A model generated the notes under the pieces. The model was not told where the DNA came from. It was given only the letters and a program-made list of their open reading frames with translations, and did no database searches. From Colletotrichum lupini (lineage: Eukaryota; Ascomycota; Sordariomycetes; Glomerellales; Glomerellaceae), in contig NC_064682.1 in NCBI RefSeq assembly GCF_023278565.1, positions 1,798,001 through 1,862,000 on the forward strand: DNA of 64,000 nucleotides. The letters are read 5' to 3'. Position numbers and translations under genes: made by a program. Of the stretch, positions 36,215-47,308 are shown one piece after another. The stretch's first letter is position 1; every line of letters begins with the position of its first letter.

Positions 36215-36724
36215 TCAGCCGAAGGCTGGATTCATAGCATAAGAAATCACAAGCTGACCGCTTGAATCTTTGAAGCACTATCGCAAGCATGTTAGCATTT
36301 GCGTCTGCCATTAGTAATAACTGCTTCATAGACGTACACTATGCAAGTTACCGACAATCTCGTCGAGGGAGGGGGCGAAAGAGTCATTGACGTAACAAAA
36401 GACGCTGTCTGTTTCTTGAAGCTTGAGCCTCTTGCGCAGATACCAGATGACAGTGTGGAAGGTCTGGGTAGATGAGATCTTGGCCACCCCTCGAGCGAGC
36501 GAGGGTGCACTTCCGACAGCCTTGAATTTGACGACGACCTTGTCTGAAGGATACTCGCCTGCGCTGCTCAGAGCAGAGGCCACATCGCGAGGTTGAGCTA
36601 TCAGGATGGCTGAGGCGGACATGGTGAGTGGCACTTCAGGAGAGGCTGGACGATCTGGAATGGTGGCAGGCGGAGGTGACGCCGAGTCTGACCTGGGGAT
36701 GCCAGGCGACGATGGGGTAGCCAT
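36215..36724 (-). CDS. ATG12: autophagy ubiquitin-like protein Atg12
   Basis: Ubiquitin-like modifier conjugated to Atg5, needed for autophagosome formation in the cytosol. Exons 36724-36338 and 36277-36215 are joined across a 60-bp intron (GTACGT, branch GCTAAC, end GATAG), giving 149 residues. A Ser/Pro-rich N-terminal extension (1-35) precedes the ubiquitin fold. VVVKFKAVGSAP, FHTVIWYLRKRLKLQ and FCYVNDSFAPSLDEIVGNLHS match the Atg12 family. The final exon encodes CFKDSSGQLVISYAMNPAFG, ending in the required C-terminal Gly149 with no residues beyond it, so no processing is needed. The splice was chosen because it restores this family tail. Confidence 0.95.
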
Positions 36725-37763
36725 TTTCGGATGCTGCGTTGCTATCTAGAGTGGATGCGTGGTCAAAGAAGTATAAGATGAGTAAGGTAGGATAAGAATC
36801 GAAAGCGATGTTGAGCTAGCCGAGTCATCAGACACAGCGAGGTTGTTCGGATGAATAGATCGTAAAGAAAGGAAGGAGGTGAGGTTGGAGATGAAAGAGT
36901 GAGACTGGACATTCATTGTGTGCTAGGTTTAGCAGGTGGTTGACCGGGGCCCCGTAAGTGGTTACTGCCTGAGTGCGCCCTGGGCGGGCTTGCTAGGCAC
37001 CTCGAGCACCTCACCTCAAGAACCTTCTGTTCTCCAGATACGACTACACGCCCACCATCAATTACATACTTATCCAACGGAACTGTCTAAACCAATTTCG
37101 AACCGTCTCTTCATCATGGTCTCGCGATGCTACAAGCGACTGAAATTAAGAGCACCAAATCCGATAATCTCGTAGGCCAAAAAGTTTGGACAATAGGCTA
37201 TCTGGCACCATGCATGCACGATGATCGCAGAGTACCGTACTTGGAGAGAAAGATGCAGGAAATCGATGCAGCGACCCTCGGCTTCAGGCGCGTAGCCCTG
37301 AATCGACGTCTCTCACTCTCACCGCATAAGCCGCACCCATTACCTTACAGAGAGCACAATATGCCGTGAGCAACACTCGACCGAGCGAGCGATTCGTGAC
37401 CACGCCTTCTGCCGCGGAGAGCCAACTCGTAGTCGGGCTACCAGTAGCAATTCACTTCTTCTCACTTCTTCTCCAGGCCTGCTTAGTGTCAGAGAGGCAT
37501 GCAGACGTGACACAACCGTAAGAAGTCATCTCTGATTCACCTCACCTTCCTTATTCCTACGCCACACAATCACGAAGGAGATGCTGCTTGCCATTATGGT
37601 CATGGGCATATTTATAAGGCGCATTTTGTGCACTTTGGATTGTTTCTTTCCTCAAACATTCTTTGAACAAGAAGAACGCATTTTCTAACCTTGCCTGCAG
37701 AACTTTGAACCCCTTTTAAGATATTGATCTCATCGTACCCCAGGGTCGCCCAAATCTACCGAA
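36725..37763. other. intergenic between divergent genes
   Basis: Shared upstream region of ATG12 (-) and the ammonia-lyase (+), about 1 kb. No gene. A TATA-like element belonging to the lyase is annotated separately. Confidence 0.55.
37608..37619 (+). promoter_or_regulatory. TATA-like element of the ammonia-lyase gene
   Basis: ATATTTATAAGG, about 145 bp upstream of the start codon at 37764 and followed by a pyrimidine-rich leader. Position and sequence fit a TATA box; motif evidence only. Confidence 0.4.
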
Positions 37764-39998
37764 ATGGCAACAACACATGCTACGCTCGTGCGCAAGCAAA
37801 CGCGTGATGTCAAAGACTTGGGAAGCTTGGCTTTCGTCTTTTCCTTAGACGGCTTGTATCTCGACGTTCCCGCCGTCATTGCTGTAGCGCGTCACGGGCT
37901 CGTTCCTCGCGTGAAGGATGACCAACTGATTCGAGACCGAATACGCCAGAGTATCAACGTCCTCGATCACCATGTGGAAAACGGCTGGGTCGTGTATGGC
38001 GTCAACACGGGCTTCGGCGGCAGCGCCGACTCACGGACGGAACAGCTCAAGAAACTACAAATCTCTCTGCTCCAACACACCCAAAGCGCCATCATCGCCT
38101 CCTCTGACCTGACCGACAGTCAGGTTGATCAAGACGGACAGTCCCATGTTATTCCCACAGCTTGGGTGAAGGCCGCCATCGTAATTAGAGCGAACCAAAA
38201 CCTCCGCGGCCATAGTGCCGTCAGGCTGGAGGTTATCGAGGCACTTCTCAGCCTTCTACGTCACGACATCACGCCGTTAATTCCTTTGCGAGGCACCATC
38301 TCGGCATCCGGGGACTTGATGCCCCTATCTTACATCGCGGGGACTCTGGTTGGGGACCCCAACATTTCCGTCACCGTTGGTTCAGGCCTTAGCAGAAAAG
38401 TCATGTCTGCCCGCGATGCATTGAAACAATATGACATACAGTCTGTTGAGCTGCAGCCAAAGGAGGGTTTGGGCCTGATCAACGGGACTGCACCCTCTGC
38501 TGCCTTGGCTGCGTTGGTAATTCACGAAGCGAACCAACTCGCAGTCCTCGCACAGGGGCTTACTGCTTTCACATCCGAATGCCTACTTGGTAACGTCGAG
38601 TGGACCAATGAGTTCATTCACAGAATTCGACCTCACGATGGACAGAAAGAAGTGGCCAACAATATTCGCAACTTCCTCAAGTCCTCCAAGTATGTGACTG
38701 GTCTGGAAGGTAAGAAGCGGACGGGCCAAGGTCTATGGCAGGACAGATACTCAACTCGAACCGCGCCACAGTGGATGGGTCCGTATCTTGAGGACCTTCA
38801 ACTAGCATATAGGCAGATCCGGACCGAGCTAAACTCAACCTCCGACAACCCAGTCATCGACATAGGCGTCGTCGGCGATGTGACCGCCGGGGATGTGTAC
38901 TCTGGAGGCAACTTTCAAGCGACCGCCATCACCTCCGCCATGGACAAGACCAGAACGGCGCTGCAGATGATCGGGCGCATGCTCTTCTCGCAGTGCTCCG
39001 AGCTGATCAATCCGGCCACGAACAACGGTCTCGACCCGAACCTGGTCTTTGGAGACCCTGATCAGTCCTATACTATGAAGGGCATCGACGTCAACATGAG
39101 TGCCTACATGTCGGAGCTGGCTGCGCTCGCGCATCCAGTTTCGTCACACGTCCAATCGGCCGAGATGCACAACCAGGGCATCAACTCCCTTGCGTTCCTC
39201 TCAGGCCGCCGTACCATGGAGGCCGTCGATGTCTTGTCACACATGTGTGCCGCTCACCTCCTTGTATGCTGCCAGGCAGCCGACTTGAGAGCCTATCACG
39301 AGAAATTCCTCTCTTCCATATCTTTGTCGCCTTCCATGACGAACCTGGCGTCCTTGTTATCGGCAGACATGGACATCAAGAGCGAGGTTCAGACGACTGA
39401 GACAACGACGACAAGAATTGGGTTGGACGACCTGGTAAGAGTGTGGTGGTACGGGGCAAACAAGTACAGCCACACCCAGCGCTGCTCGGTTGTCGCGTCC
39501 AAAGCCGCCTCCCACATCATGGACTCCTTAGCCCACGATGGATCTAGCTGCGTCTCGTTGATGCAAGTCCTGGCTGTCCGAGAAGAGTTCCGGCAAACCA
39601 TGGAAGCGTGGGTCGCCGACCCATCCAACAACCCCAACTCGAACTACACGTACCCTGAAGGCCTAGGCCTAGGCTCTGCAGCGCTCCATGATTTCGTGCG
39701 CCAGGGATTGAAAGTTCAGTTCCACCAGGGCCTTAGAGAAGAGCAGTCCAGTACAATTGGTACCAGCGTTTCAAAGATTTACGAGGCAATTCGCCAGGCC
39801 ACCGTCGTTCAGAAACTGTTGCCCTGTCTCTTTCAAGAGGACGGAGAGTTGGAAAGATATATTTCCGAAACCCCGGCTGACAGCGGATCGTGGCCTCACG
39901 GCTTCCCGAGCCATGCCTCGTTTGATGACCGGTACCTGCCGATGTCGCTGGTAAATGCGCGAGAACAAGAAAGACTGAAGAGGAAGCGGGAGGAGTAG
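37764..39998 (+). CDS. aromatic amino-acid ammonia-lyase (phenylalanine ammonia-lyase type)
   Basis: MIO-dependent lyase that removes ammonia from an aromatic amino acid, most likely phenylalanine to give trans-cinnamate. It is a single 744-residue exon, the length of fungal PAL rather than the roughly 500 residues of histidine ammonia-lyase. Ala181-Ser182-Gly183 in GTISASGDLMPLSY cyclises to the MIO electrophile. Tyr78 in YGVNTGFGGSADSRT is the catalytic base loop. Other conserved blocks are LINGTAPSAA, NSTSDNPVID, GGNFQATAIT and NNGLDPNLVFGDPDQSY. The C-terminal half has the extra helical region typical of eukaryotic PAL and ends in a basic tail (ERLKRKREE). Substrate choice between Phe and Tyr cannot be fixed from what I can see. 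There are no phenylpropanoid genes nearby; it stands next to ATG12. Confidence 0.93.
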   Translation: MATTHATLVRKQTRDVKDLGSLAFVFSLDGLYLDVPAVIAVARHGLVPRVKDDQLIRDRIRQSINVLDHHVENGWVVYGVNTGFGGSADSRTEQLKKLQISLLQHTQSAIIASSDLTDSQVDQDGQSHVIPTAWVKAAIVIRANQNLRGHSAVRLEVIEALLSLLRHDITPLIPLRGTISASGDLMPLSYIAGTLVGDPNISVTVGSGLSRKVMSARDALKQYDIQSVELQPKEGLGLINGTAPSAALAALVIHEANQLAVLAQGLTAFTSECLLGNVEWTNEFIHRIRPHDGQKEVANNIRNFLKSSKYVTGLEGKKRTGQGLWQDRYSTRTAPQWMGPYLEDLQLAYRQIRTELNSTSDNPVIDIGVVGDVTAGDVYSGGNFQATAITSAMDKTRTALQMIGRMLFSQCSELINPATNNGLDPNLVFGDPDQSYTMKGIDVNMSAYMSELAALAHPVSSHVQSAEMHNQGINSLAFLSGRRTMEAVDVLSHMCAAHLLVCCQAADLRAYHEKFLSSISLSPSMTNLASLLSADMDIKSEVQTTETTTTRIGLDDLVRVWWYGANKYSHTQRCSVVASKAASHIMDSLAHDGSSCVSLMQVLAVREEFRQTMEAWVADPSNNPNSNYTYPEGLGLGSAALHDFVRQGLKVQFHQGLREEQSSTIGTSVSKIYEAIRQATVVQKLLPCLFQEDGELERYISETPADSGSWPHGFPSHASFDDRYLPMSLVNAREQERLKRKREE

Positions 39999-40565
39999 GT
40001 CTCGCGGTGACTTTGGCTCTTCACCTTTAGAGATAAGATAGACATTGGCTAAACTCAGCTCCATTGAAATAAGAAGAGGTAGAATATTATTGAGTAATTG
40101 ACACTGGATCCTGAGCACTGGAACGAGTTGTCAAGTGTTTGCGCATGATCCATGTGTGCATTTCAGCATTATATATCGCACTCAAAAGTGGCAATGAGCC
40201 GTCTGAAGCTCAACTCAAGCTGAAATAGAACCACCCCCAAAGCATTCGACCTCCATTCTCTTCTTCTTCATCGACTCAACTATTGAAAAACCACGTTCTC
40301 ATTAGTTGCACGGCTACATATGGACGGATTTTGGCTATTGAATGAAGCGTTGCGCGAAACAACACCGGTACGGTATAGCATGGTGCGTGTATTTGTTAGT
40401 CAGAGTTGAGCGGGATAGGCGGTCGTGCTTCAATAAGACAGACGCAGCCAAGCAGTCAAAAAAGACGATTTACACCTAACCAACCAAACAAACCACCTCA
40501 AACCCTCAAAAAAACAACAACTTCACACAAAAACGACTTCATACACCCCAATGAGCAAAAGAAAC
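39999..40565. other. intergenic, no gene seen
   Basis: 3' flank of the ammonia-lyase and downstream flank of the minus-strand tRNA gene. The T-rich strand just below 40566 (A-rich on plus) could serve as a Pol III stop. Confidence 0.5.
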
Positions 40566-40670
40566 TGTCCCTAGCAAGGCTCGAACTTGCGACCTTTGGA
40601 TATCTCTGGATGATCTAGAGTCATATGTATGGATATGAGACCAACGCTCTACCGACTGAGCCATAGAGAC
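40566..40670 (-). tRNA. elongator tRNA-Met (CAT) with 32-nt intron
   Basis: Read on the minus strand from 40670. The acceptor stem GTCTCTA pairs with TAGGGAC near the 3' end (one T-G wobble), with A as discriminator at 40566. The D arm carries GGCTCAGTCGGTAGAGC. The anticodon arm is TTGGTCTCATA..., with CAT at 40637-40635. The T arm is GCAAG-TTCGAGC-CTTGC. An intron of 32 nt (40633-40602) follows the purine at position 37, the standard place, leaving a 73-nt mature tRNA. The anticodon stem leaves a T-T at its lowest pair, as I recall for yeast elongator tRNA-Met, which supports elongator rather than initiator identity. Confidence 0.93.
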
Positions 40671-41932
40671 TGATTGATGTCAGTGCCACCTTGAAAGCGT
40701 CCTATGACCCACGCAGACAGAGCCCCGCTGGACAAAGTTATCCCTCCCCACTAAACGAGGGCCGTGTGATGGTGGGGCTTTCAGCGCGCGGTGCGGCACG
40801 CGCAATGCGCAGCACTAGGGACGCAGATGCATGGAAGCTTTTTCGCCTGACGTGTAACCGAGAGAACGAACGCGTGGGAAAACAGAACCGTCCGGTTCAT
40901 AAAAGCTATGTAGCTTGCGCATCGTCGAAACCTAATTCGCATGACAAGCCCCATCACTATGGAATTCCCATTGCTTCACCTCATTTCGGAGACGATGACT
41001 TTCAGGAGCCGAAGTGGTCCTCGAATAAGTAACTTTGTGTTGTTCTGCCTACCTACCTATCTAGACCAAGCTTGGGCCGCTTAGAAGACGCTGGTACGCA
41101 GGCCGGTGCCTTTCTCGTGACGAGACTAGAATGAATACATAATAGCTTCTTGAAGTCGAGATCGTGGCTGTCAATGCACCCCCGGAATCCGGAGATTTGA
41201 TGTACTTGTTAGTTCGTTGCGTGCTCGAAGGATCTGGCACTTAATAGATCTTGGTCTCCAAACTGACCCGGTGACATAATCAAAGCCTGGAATGCACGAT
41301 GACATTCATCTAGGATACGATGGGGTGTATGAAATGCTTGAATTATCCTCAACGCCTTGTCTGAATAACACAAACACTCGGGCTGCTTCACGGCACCCGC
41401 AGCATCCTACTTTCCCAAACCATGCAGCTTTTTTTTTCGTGTTCAACGTACAATATACACAAGCATAGACTGTTCAATGTGATATCTACACCGTGGTTCA
41501 TTAAGACGCGCCGTCCTAGTTTCTCCTCCTATCGCATGTACGGCCCCTGGTGGTAATGATGCTCATGGCCGACAATGTGCTGCCGCCCTGCCCGCGCCAA
41601 AAAAAAAAAAAGGGAAAATTGAGCCGTCGTGGTATAAGATAATCCATGCCAAACGCCACTGTGCATGCAATGATATCAATGCGAGCCGACCTATTAGTGA
41701 AAGACGAAGTGAAGAGAAAATAAACATGACCGGAAACCAAACATGGTTTCATGTTGGACAGTCTACTGGTATCATTGATTCCACAACAGTGGAACGTATC
41801 CGTAGCTTTTTGATGATAATGCGCCGTGCATTGCAGCGGCAAGTGGGGGATCGAGAAGAACATTGGGAAGCAGGGCAGAGTCGGTGTCAAAGTGTTGGGC
41901 GACATGACGAGGAGTCCATGGGTTGGCCTGGT
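40671..41932. other. intergenic, no gene seen
   Basis: Between the 5' side of the tRNA gene and the stop of DBF4. It contains an A12 run at 41601-41612 and no frame with coding character. Confidence 0.55.
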
Positions 41933-44002
41933 CTACAAGGAGTCGTCCGTGTATTCGTCGTCGCGTGAGTGTTTAGATCGGTATCTGGGAACCCGGCCCA
42001 GTTGGCTGAGAAGGTCGTCCAGCTCGGCCCAGTTGTCAGTGTTTTCGGCAAACTTGCGATGCTTGCGTGTGAGAATGTGCTTCGAGCTGTTAGCGTGACA
42101 GTATTATTATTCAAGTCCCACTCTCCACATACCTCGTCAAAATCCTTAAATTTGTCCTGGCAGTTCTCACAGTAGCCCGGCTTCAGGTCGCGCTTGCTTT
42201 TAGCCGGCGGAGCCTGTGTCTTTGAGCTGGTTCTCGAGAGCTTGGAGCTCTGCTTCTCGGCGTCCTCCTCAATGAGCTCCATACGCCTGCTGGTGGTTCG
42301 AGAAACACTAGTAGATCTGGTAGACGTCGCTTCCAGAGACATCTCCGTGAGCCGCCGGGAGCTGGCGTCTTGGGGAACGGGTGCACCCCGCTGCAACACC
42401 TTGCGTTGCAAACCATGCACCTCCTTACTCGTACCGGCCTTGGCTCCGTTGATGCCGGAGGTGGACGAGATCATGTTCGACCGGATAGCCGAAGTCACAT
42501 TTGACGGCTGCAATCCAGAGGCGACGGGCTCGCCGGCCAAGAAACGCCCGTTGCCAGTCCGTCCAGTGAAAGCATGTTGAGTCCGACCGAAATCAATCGG
42601 GTTTGATACCACGGCCTTGGGAGGGTTGAACACATCCATAGGCTTCATGGCAGCCCGTAACTTGTTCTGGCCCTCTTGCATCTCAGAAAGCGAGCGCTTG
42701 CCAATGGCTGCCTTTGGCGCAGGCACTTCGGGAGGCTGGAGAGACGGGCTCTCCTCGGCCGCAGGTTTGGCGACACGCTCCTTGTGTTCCTTTGGATCCT
42801 TTTGCTGCGTTGACGGTTTCCTACTAGGCCGCTCAACGGGTTCTGGCTCCTCGACAAATGGGCACCGGCCCTCGGTAACAGTCCTGAACTGCGGCCACTC
42901 GCCGTGGTACTTGTTATTGACCTTGGGATACTCCCGCAACATGATAGGCTTCTGCTTCTCGTCAATGTCGTAGATGTAGATATATGGCCCCTTGAAGTTG
43001 ATCATTTCCCGGCTCGTGACAGCATCCGAGGGACCGTTCAGCCGCTCATGCTGCAACAGCTGCAACAGACCGGGCTCCTCCGTAGCCTTCTTTGTCCCTA
43101 CGTTTCTTGCAGAATCGCGGTTGGCGCCATATGCCGCGACGACATGCGGGTCAGGCTCCAGCAAAAACTGCAATATCCTCTGGAACTTTTCCACCGACCA
43201 AATCTTCTTTCCCATGTCCCGAGCCTTGTGAAGAACATCGTTGCTCTGGGTTGATCTCGTCCTCCGGGTTCTGTCATCGTGAGCTTGAGCTCGCCTCGAG
43301 GTCGTCTCTAGCAGAAGACGTCTTCGTGCATCGGTAGACCGGTCGAGAAGGGAAGGGTTGATGGTCTGAGGCTGCTCCTCGAGTTCGGCGTCGTGTGCAG
43401 CAGCTTGCACGTCTTCCTGGGCAGGTATCGGTCGGGCGGTCACTATGTGGGTGATGCTACTGGAGAAGAATCGTTCGTCTCTCTACACAAGAAGTTGTCA
43501 GTGGATAGAAGCCAACAACATGATGGCTGGCAAGCTTTGCACATACGGCTCCAAGAGACTGGGCTTGACGGGTAAGCTTGGCCCTCTGATCTTCCGGGAC
43601 ACTATCAAAGTAAAAGACCATCTTGGGAAACCTCCCGCGGTACTCTGCCTGCCATTGGCGGATCCTCTCGACGTTACTAGAGTCATCGTGGTGTGTTGAT
43701 CGTTCCTTTGTTATGGGACGGCCGACTCGCTGGGGAAGCTGGGAAGCCTTTGTGACCTTGGAGGGCGACCGAAGCTGACGCGAGCCGACATTTTCGACAA
43801 CCTGCTTCTTGAACGGGGGCGGCTGGGCGTAGAGCTCCTCCCGTTGGATGTTGGCATGAGAGCGCTTCTGTTTGGCGTGAGCCAGAGCAGAAGCGGCTCT
43901 CAAGGGTGAATTGACCACATTGGGGTTGCTAGACAAAGGCGTTCGTCTGGTGGACATGGCCGAAGGAGGGATGGGATTCGGTGATAGGGATATGGCTGCC
44001 AT
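41933..44002 (-). CDS. DBF4: Dbf4-type regulatory subunit of the Cdc7 (DDK) kinase
   Basis: Activates Cdc7 kinase for firing of replication origins in the nucleus. Exons 44002-43547, 43482-42133 and 42079-41933 give 650 residues. The introns are 64 bp (GTATGT...TGTAG) and 53 bp (GTATGT...CGAAG). Motif N (BRCT-like) spans about 129-175 (PKMVFYFDSVPEDQ..., FFSSSITHIVTARP). Motif M is near 313-345 (NFKGPYIYIYDID...MLREYPK). The C-terminal motif C zinc finger is Cys590, Cys593, His603 and His609 (GYCENCQDKFKDFDE then HILTRKH). The last intron splits this finger. Its acceptor is AAG, nine bases past a CTAAC branch point, because the nearer CAG would break the frame. The start at MAAISLSP was preferred; an ATG four codons upstream (44014) is also possible. 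Confidence 0.93.
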
Positions 44003-45653
44003 AAAAATGCCCAATCAATATGTTTGATGTGAGAAGGCTGTTGAAATATTATCGGTCGGGTCTGAGTGGTTCGGAGGCGCTGCAAATGAGAGAGAGGACG
44101 AGACAGAACGTGAGTATCTGTGTTGGTGGTTGTGGTGGCTGCGAGAGGCGGGGGGGTTTGCTGCTCTGTGGACAAGCACGCGACGTGGGAGGCTACTACA
44201 CGTCGCTCACGCGTTCCAACAGAGACCGTGTCGACAAGTTCACCAAGACATTGAAGACGGAGTTTGAGCCTAGAAGAAGTTGCAAAAAACCACACGAGTG
44301 GAAGAGAAAGGAGGAGGAGGGGAGGGTATCGTCGTCGGAGTCGTCGTGAAGGGCAGCACCTGAGAGGTGTGTGGTGAATGTGCAGAGGAAAGAGCTTTCT
44401 TAATCAAGAGAGTGGTTGGTGTTGTGTGTGTGTGTGTGCGTGTGTGTGGTGGGAACACTGGGAAGAGAGGCTCCCCCCCCGTCGTCCACTCTTACCAGAC
44501 CGTGGCCCCCCCGGGCTTACCCAAGGACCCATGGCCAGGACCCAAGTCGCGCTTGACGAGTTTGGGAGGGGAACAACAGCGCTAATCCCAGTTGGACTCG
44601 CCCAAAAACACGCACGGGCCAGACCTCTCTCCAGCAACCGGCCAAATTTGCTTGGCCCAGCGCGTCTTGCCAGTCAGCGGTCCCAGTGGATGCAGCCGCT
44701 GTAGTACAGGCATAGCTCGCTATAATTCCGGGCATGGTCCCTACCTAGGTAGGTATGGTAAGGTCCCCAATTCTAGTGAACCTCTCTACCTTACCTTACC
44801 TAACCTACCTTGGGTACCTAGGGAAGATGAGAACCCCAGGCCCACCTCCCGTCAACAATAACAACCTCTCGGGCAAGGCACCTGGGTGCTAGGCGACAGG
44901 CTGTCTGCGGGTGGATAAAGGTGACAGGCTTGCAGACGATGGAAATTGGATGGAGCTGCCAGTGTGGAAAAACAATAAGAAAATCTTGCTGCTTCTGGGG
45001 CCATGTTGGGGTCCATTCCCCGGTGCATCTTGCATCTTGCCTACGCAATGTGTTCGACAGTGACCATCATCACCATGTCTTGACGGGCGGGCATTCGCAT
45101 CTTGTCAGGTACCTTTTCACGCTTCAGACAACCTTGAAAAGTTGACATGATACACCACTACCTACGCAGTATGTACTCCTTACACAGATACAGGTAGTGT
45201 ACGTTCTACCATGTCCATACAGATTTGCAGCAGGGTGGCTGGATGGAACAAGCTATGGGATGTATAATAATACGCATGCAGATGCAAAACATGGCCTGCA
45301 TGCCTTCACTAAATACATAAAAATAACTTATACTCCGTACACAAGCTCTCATTTTCACTGCAAATTCTCATCCACTCGTCATTGTGGCACGATACCTAAA
45401 AGGGGGGAGCATCTAGGTTACCCCGTCTCACAAAGTCCGCTTGCGCTCGCCATTGACGAGTCAGCAGTGAGCAGGCACCTTCACAAATTCTCCTGCACCG
45501 TATCCGTCCGTACCTTGTGGTTAGCACCTCCGGTCATGACCTCATCCGAACCGTAGAGCCCGTCCATTTTCCGCATCCACCAAAACCTCCCTTGTCTGAC
45601 TCTCTCTCTCACCTCGCACCCACCACTCACATCACAAGTGACTATACCCGGTC
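44003..45653. other. intergenic between divergent genes
   Basis: Shared upstream region of DBF4 (-) and the aminopeptidase (+). It holds a TG microsatellite (44423-44448) and a CCTTA/CCTAGG-rich foldback (annotated separately). No frame with coding character. Confidence 0.55.
44741..44821. repeat. CCTTA/CCTAGG-rich low-complexity foldback
   Basis: ACCTAGGTAGGTATGGTAAG on the left side is nearly complementary to the TACCTTACCTTACCTAACC run on the right, with about 30 bp between. Short motifs of this kind are scattered through Sordariomycete intergenic DNA. Function unknown. Confidence 0.5.
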
Positions 45654-47308
45654 ATGAACGTCTCACGGCCGGTGAGCCGCGCCCTCCGTGCCGTCCCGCG
45701 GTTACGTCCGGCATCGCCATGGCGGCGGCCTCTACCACCCTCCGCCTCCGGTGCCGTCGCCGGCCGTCAGCTCCGGCCCTACTCCGACGTCTCTGCCGCC
45801 GATCTGCAGTTCGGCCAGCCCGTACATGAGACTCACCCTCACATTCTCAAGGCTGGAGAGAGTGAGTCAACTCTCACCATTCTCACTCATACATCATTTC
45901 ATCTCATGATTGCCTGCCTACCTCAAGTGAATCTCATAGGAATGGCCCATGAGAACAAAGATATCTTACATCCTCAACCTATACCTCAAACTAACACCCG
46001 CCTCCAGTCACACCAGGCATAACAGCCCAAGAATACCACGACCGCCGCGCCCGCCTCGCCGAGCGCCTCCCGGACAACGCCGTCGCCGTCCTCGCCGCCG
46101 CAGACCTCAAATACCGCTCCGGCGCTGTCTTCTTCCCCTACCGCCAAGACTCCAACTTCCTCTACCTCACCGGCTGGAACGAGGGCGACTCGGTCGCCGT
46201 CATCCGCAAGACCGGCAAGGACTACGGCGACTACGAGTTCCACCTCTTCGCCAGGCCAAAAGAGCCCGTCGCGGAACAATGGATGGGCGCCCGCAACGGC
46301 GTCCAGGCCGCCCTCGACATCTTCAACGCCGACAAGGCAGACGACATTGCCCGCATCGACCGCTGCCTCCCCGAGATCCTCAAGGGCGCGAGTCGGGTCT
46401 ACACCGACATCCCGAGGCCCGGCAACGAACAGAACTCGGCCAGCAACGGCAGCAGCAAGCTCGTGGCCAGCCTCATGAACTCGGACAAGTCCTGGTTCCC
46501 CTCCGTCCGGATCCCGCTCTACCCCGTCATCAACCAGCTCCGCGCCATCAAATCCCCCGCCGAGATCGCCAACATGCGCCGCGCGGGCCAAATCTCCGGC
46601 CGCGTCATCACTGACGCCATGCGCCGGTCCTGGACCAGAGAAAAAGACCTCCACGCCTTTTTGGACTACCGCTTCGCCGCCGACGGCTGCGACGGCCCGG
46701 CCTACGTCCCCGTCGTCGCGGGCGGACGCAACGGCCTCTGCATCCACTACGTCGTCAACAACAACACGATCCCCCAAGACGAAATGCTCCTCGTCGACGC
46801 GGGCGGCGAGTACGGCACCTACATCACCGACATCTCCCGCACCTGGCCCGCCGCGGGCAAATTCTCCCCCGCGCAACGAGACCTCTACGAGGCTGTCCTC
46901 ACGGTCCAGCGGTCTAGCGTCGCGCTCTGCCGCGAGGACGCCAACCTTTCTCTAGACGAAATCCACGAGCACACCTCGGCGGGCCTGCTCGAGCAGCTGA
47001 AGAGCCTCGGCTTCGAGGGCGTCACGTCGCGCGACGTCGACGTGCTCTTCCCCCATCACGTGGGGCACTACGTCGGGCTGGACGTGCACGACGTCCCCGG
47101 CTACGGGCGGCGGACGCCCCTGAGGAAGGGCCACTGCGTGACGATCGAGCCGGGCATCTACGTCCCGGACACGGACCGGTGGCCGGAGCATTTCAGGGGT
47201 ATGGGCGTGCGGATCGAGGATAGCATCTGCGTGGACGAGACGTCGCCGTATATACTGACGACGGAGGCCGTGAAGGAGGTTGCTGATATTGAGGCTCTGA
47301 GAGACTAG
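45654..47308 (+). CDS. ICP55: mitochondrial Xaa-Pro aminopeptidase, Icp55 type (M24B)
   Basis: Metallopeptidase that, in the yeast Icp55 case, trims a single N-terminal residue from imported mitochondrial proteins. Exons 45654-45861 and 46008-47308 are joined across a 146-bp intron (GTGAGT...CTCCAG), giving 502 residues. The first 45 or so residues are Arg/Ala/Pro-rich without acidic residues, fitting a targeting peptide. LKAGEITPGITAQEYHDRR and the FPYRQDSNFLYLTG block belong to the aminopeptidase P N-domain. The five metal ligands of the pita-bread fold are present: Asp333 and Asp344 (VDAGGEYGTYITDISR), His423 (HHVGHYVGLDVHD), Glu450 (TIEPGIYVP) and Glu473 (RIEDS). The splice restores the ITPG motif. 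The Icp55 assignment rests on the targeting peptide and overall architecture; a general aminopeptidase P is the alternative. Confidence 0.92.
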
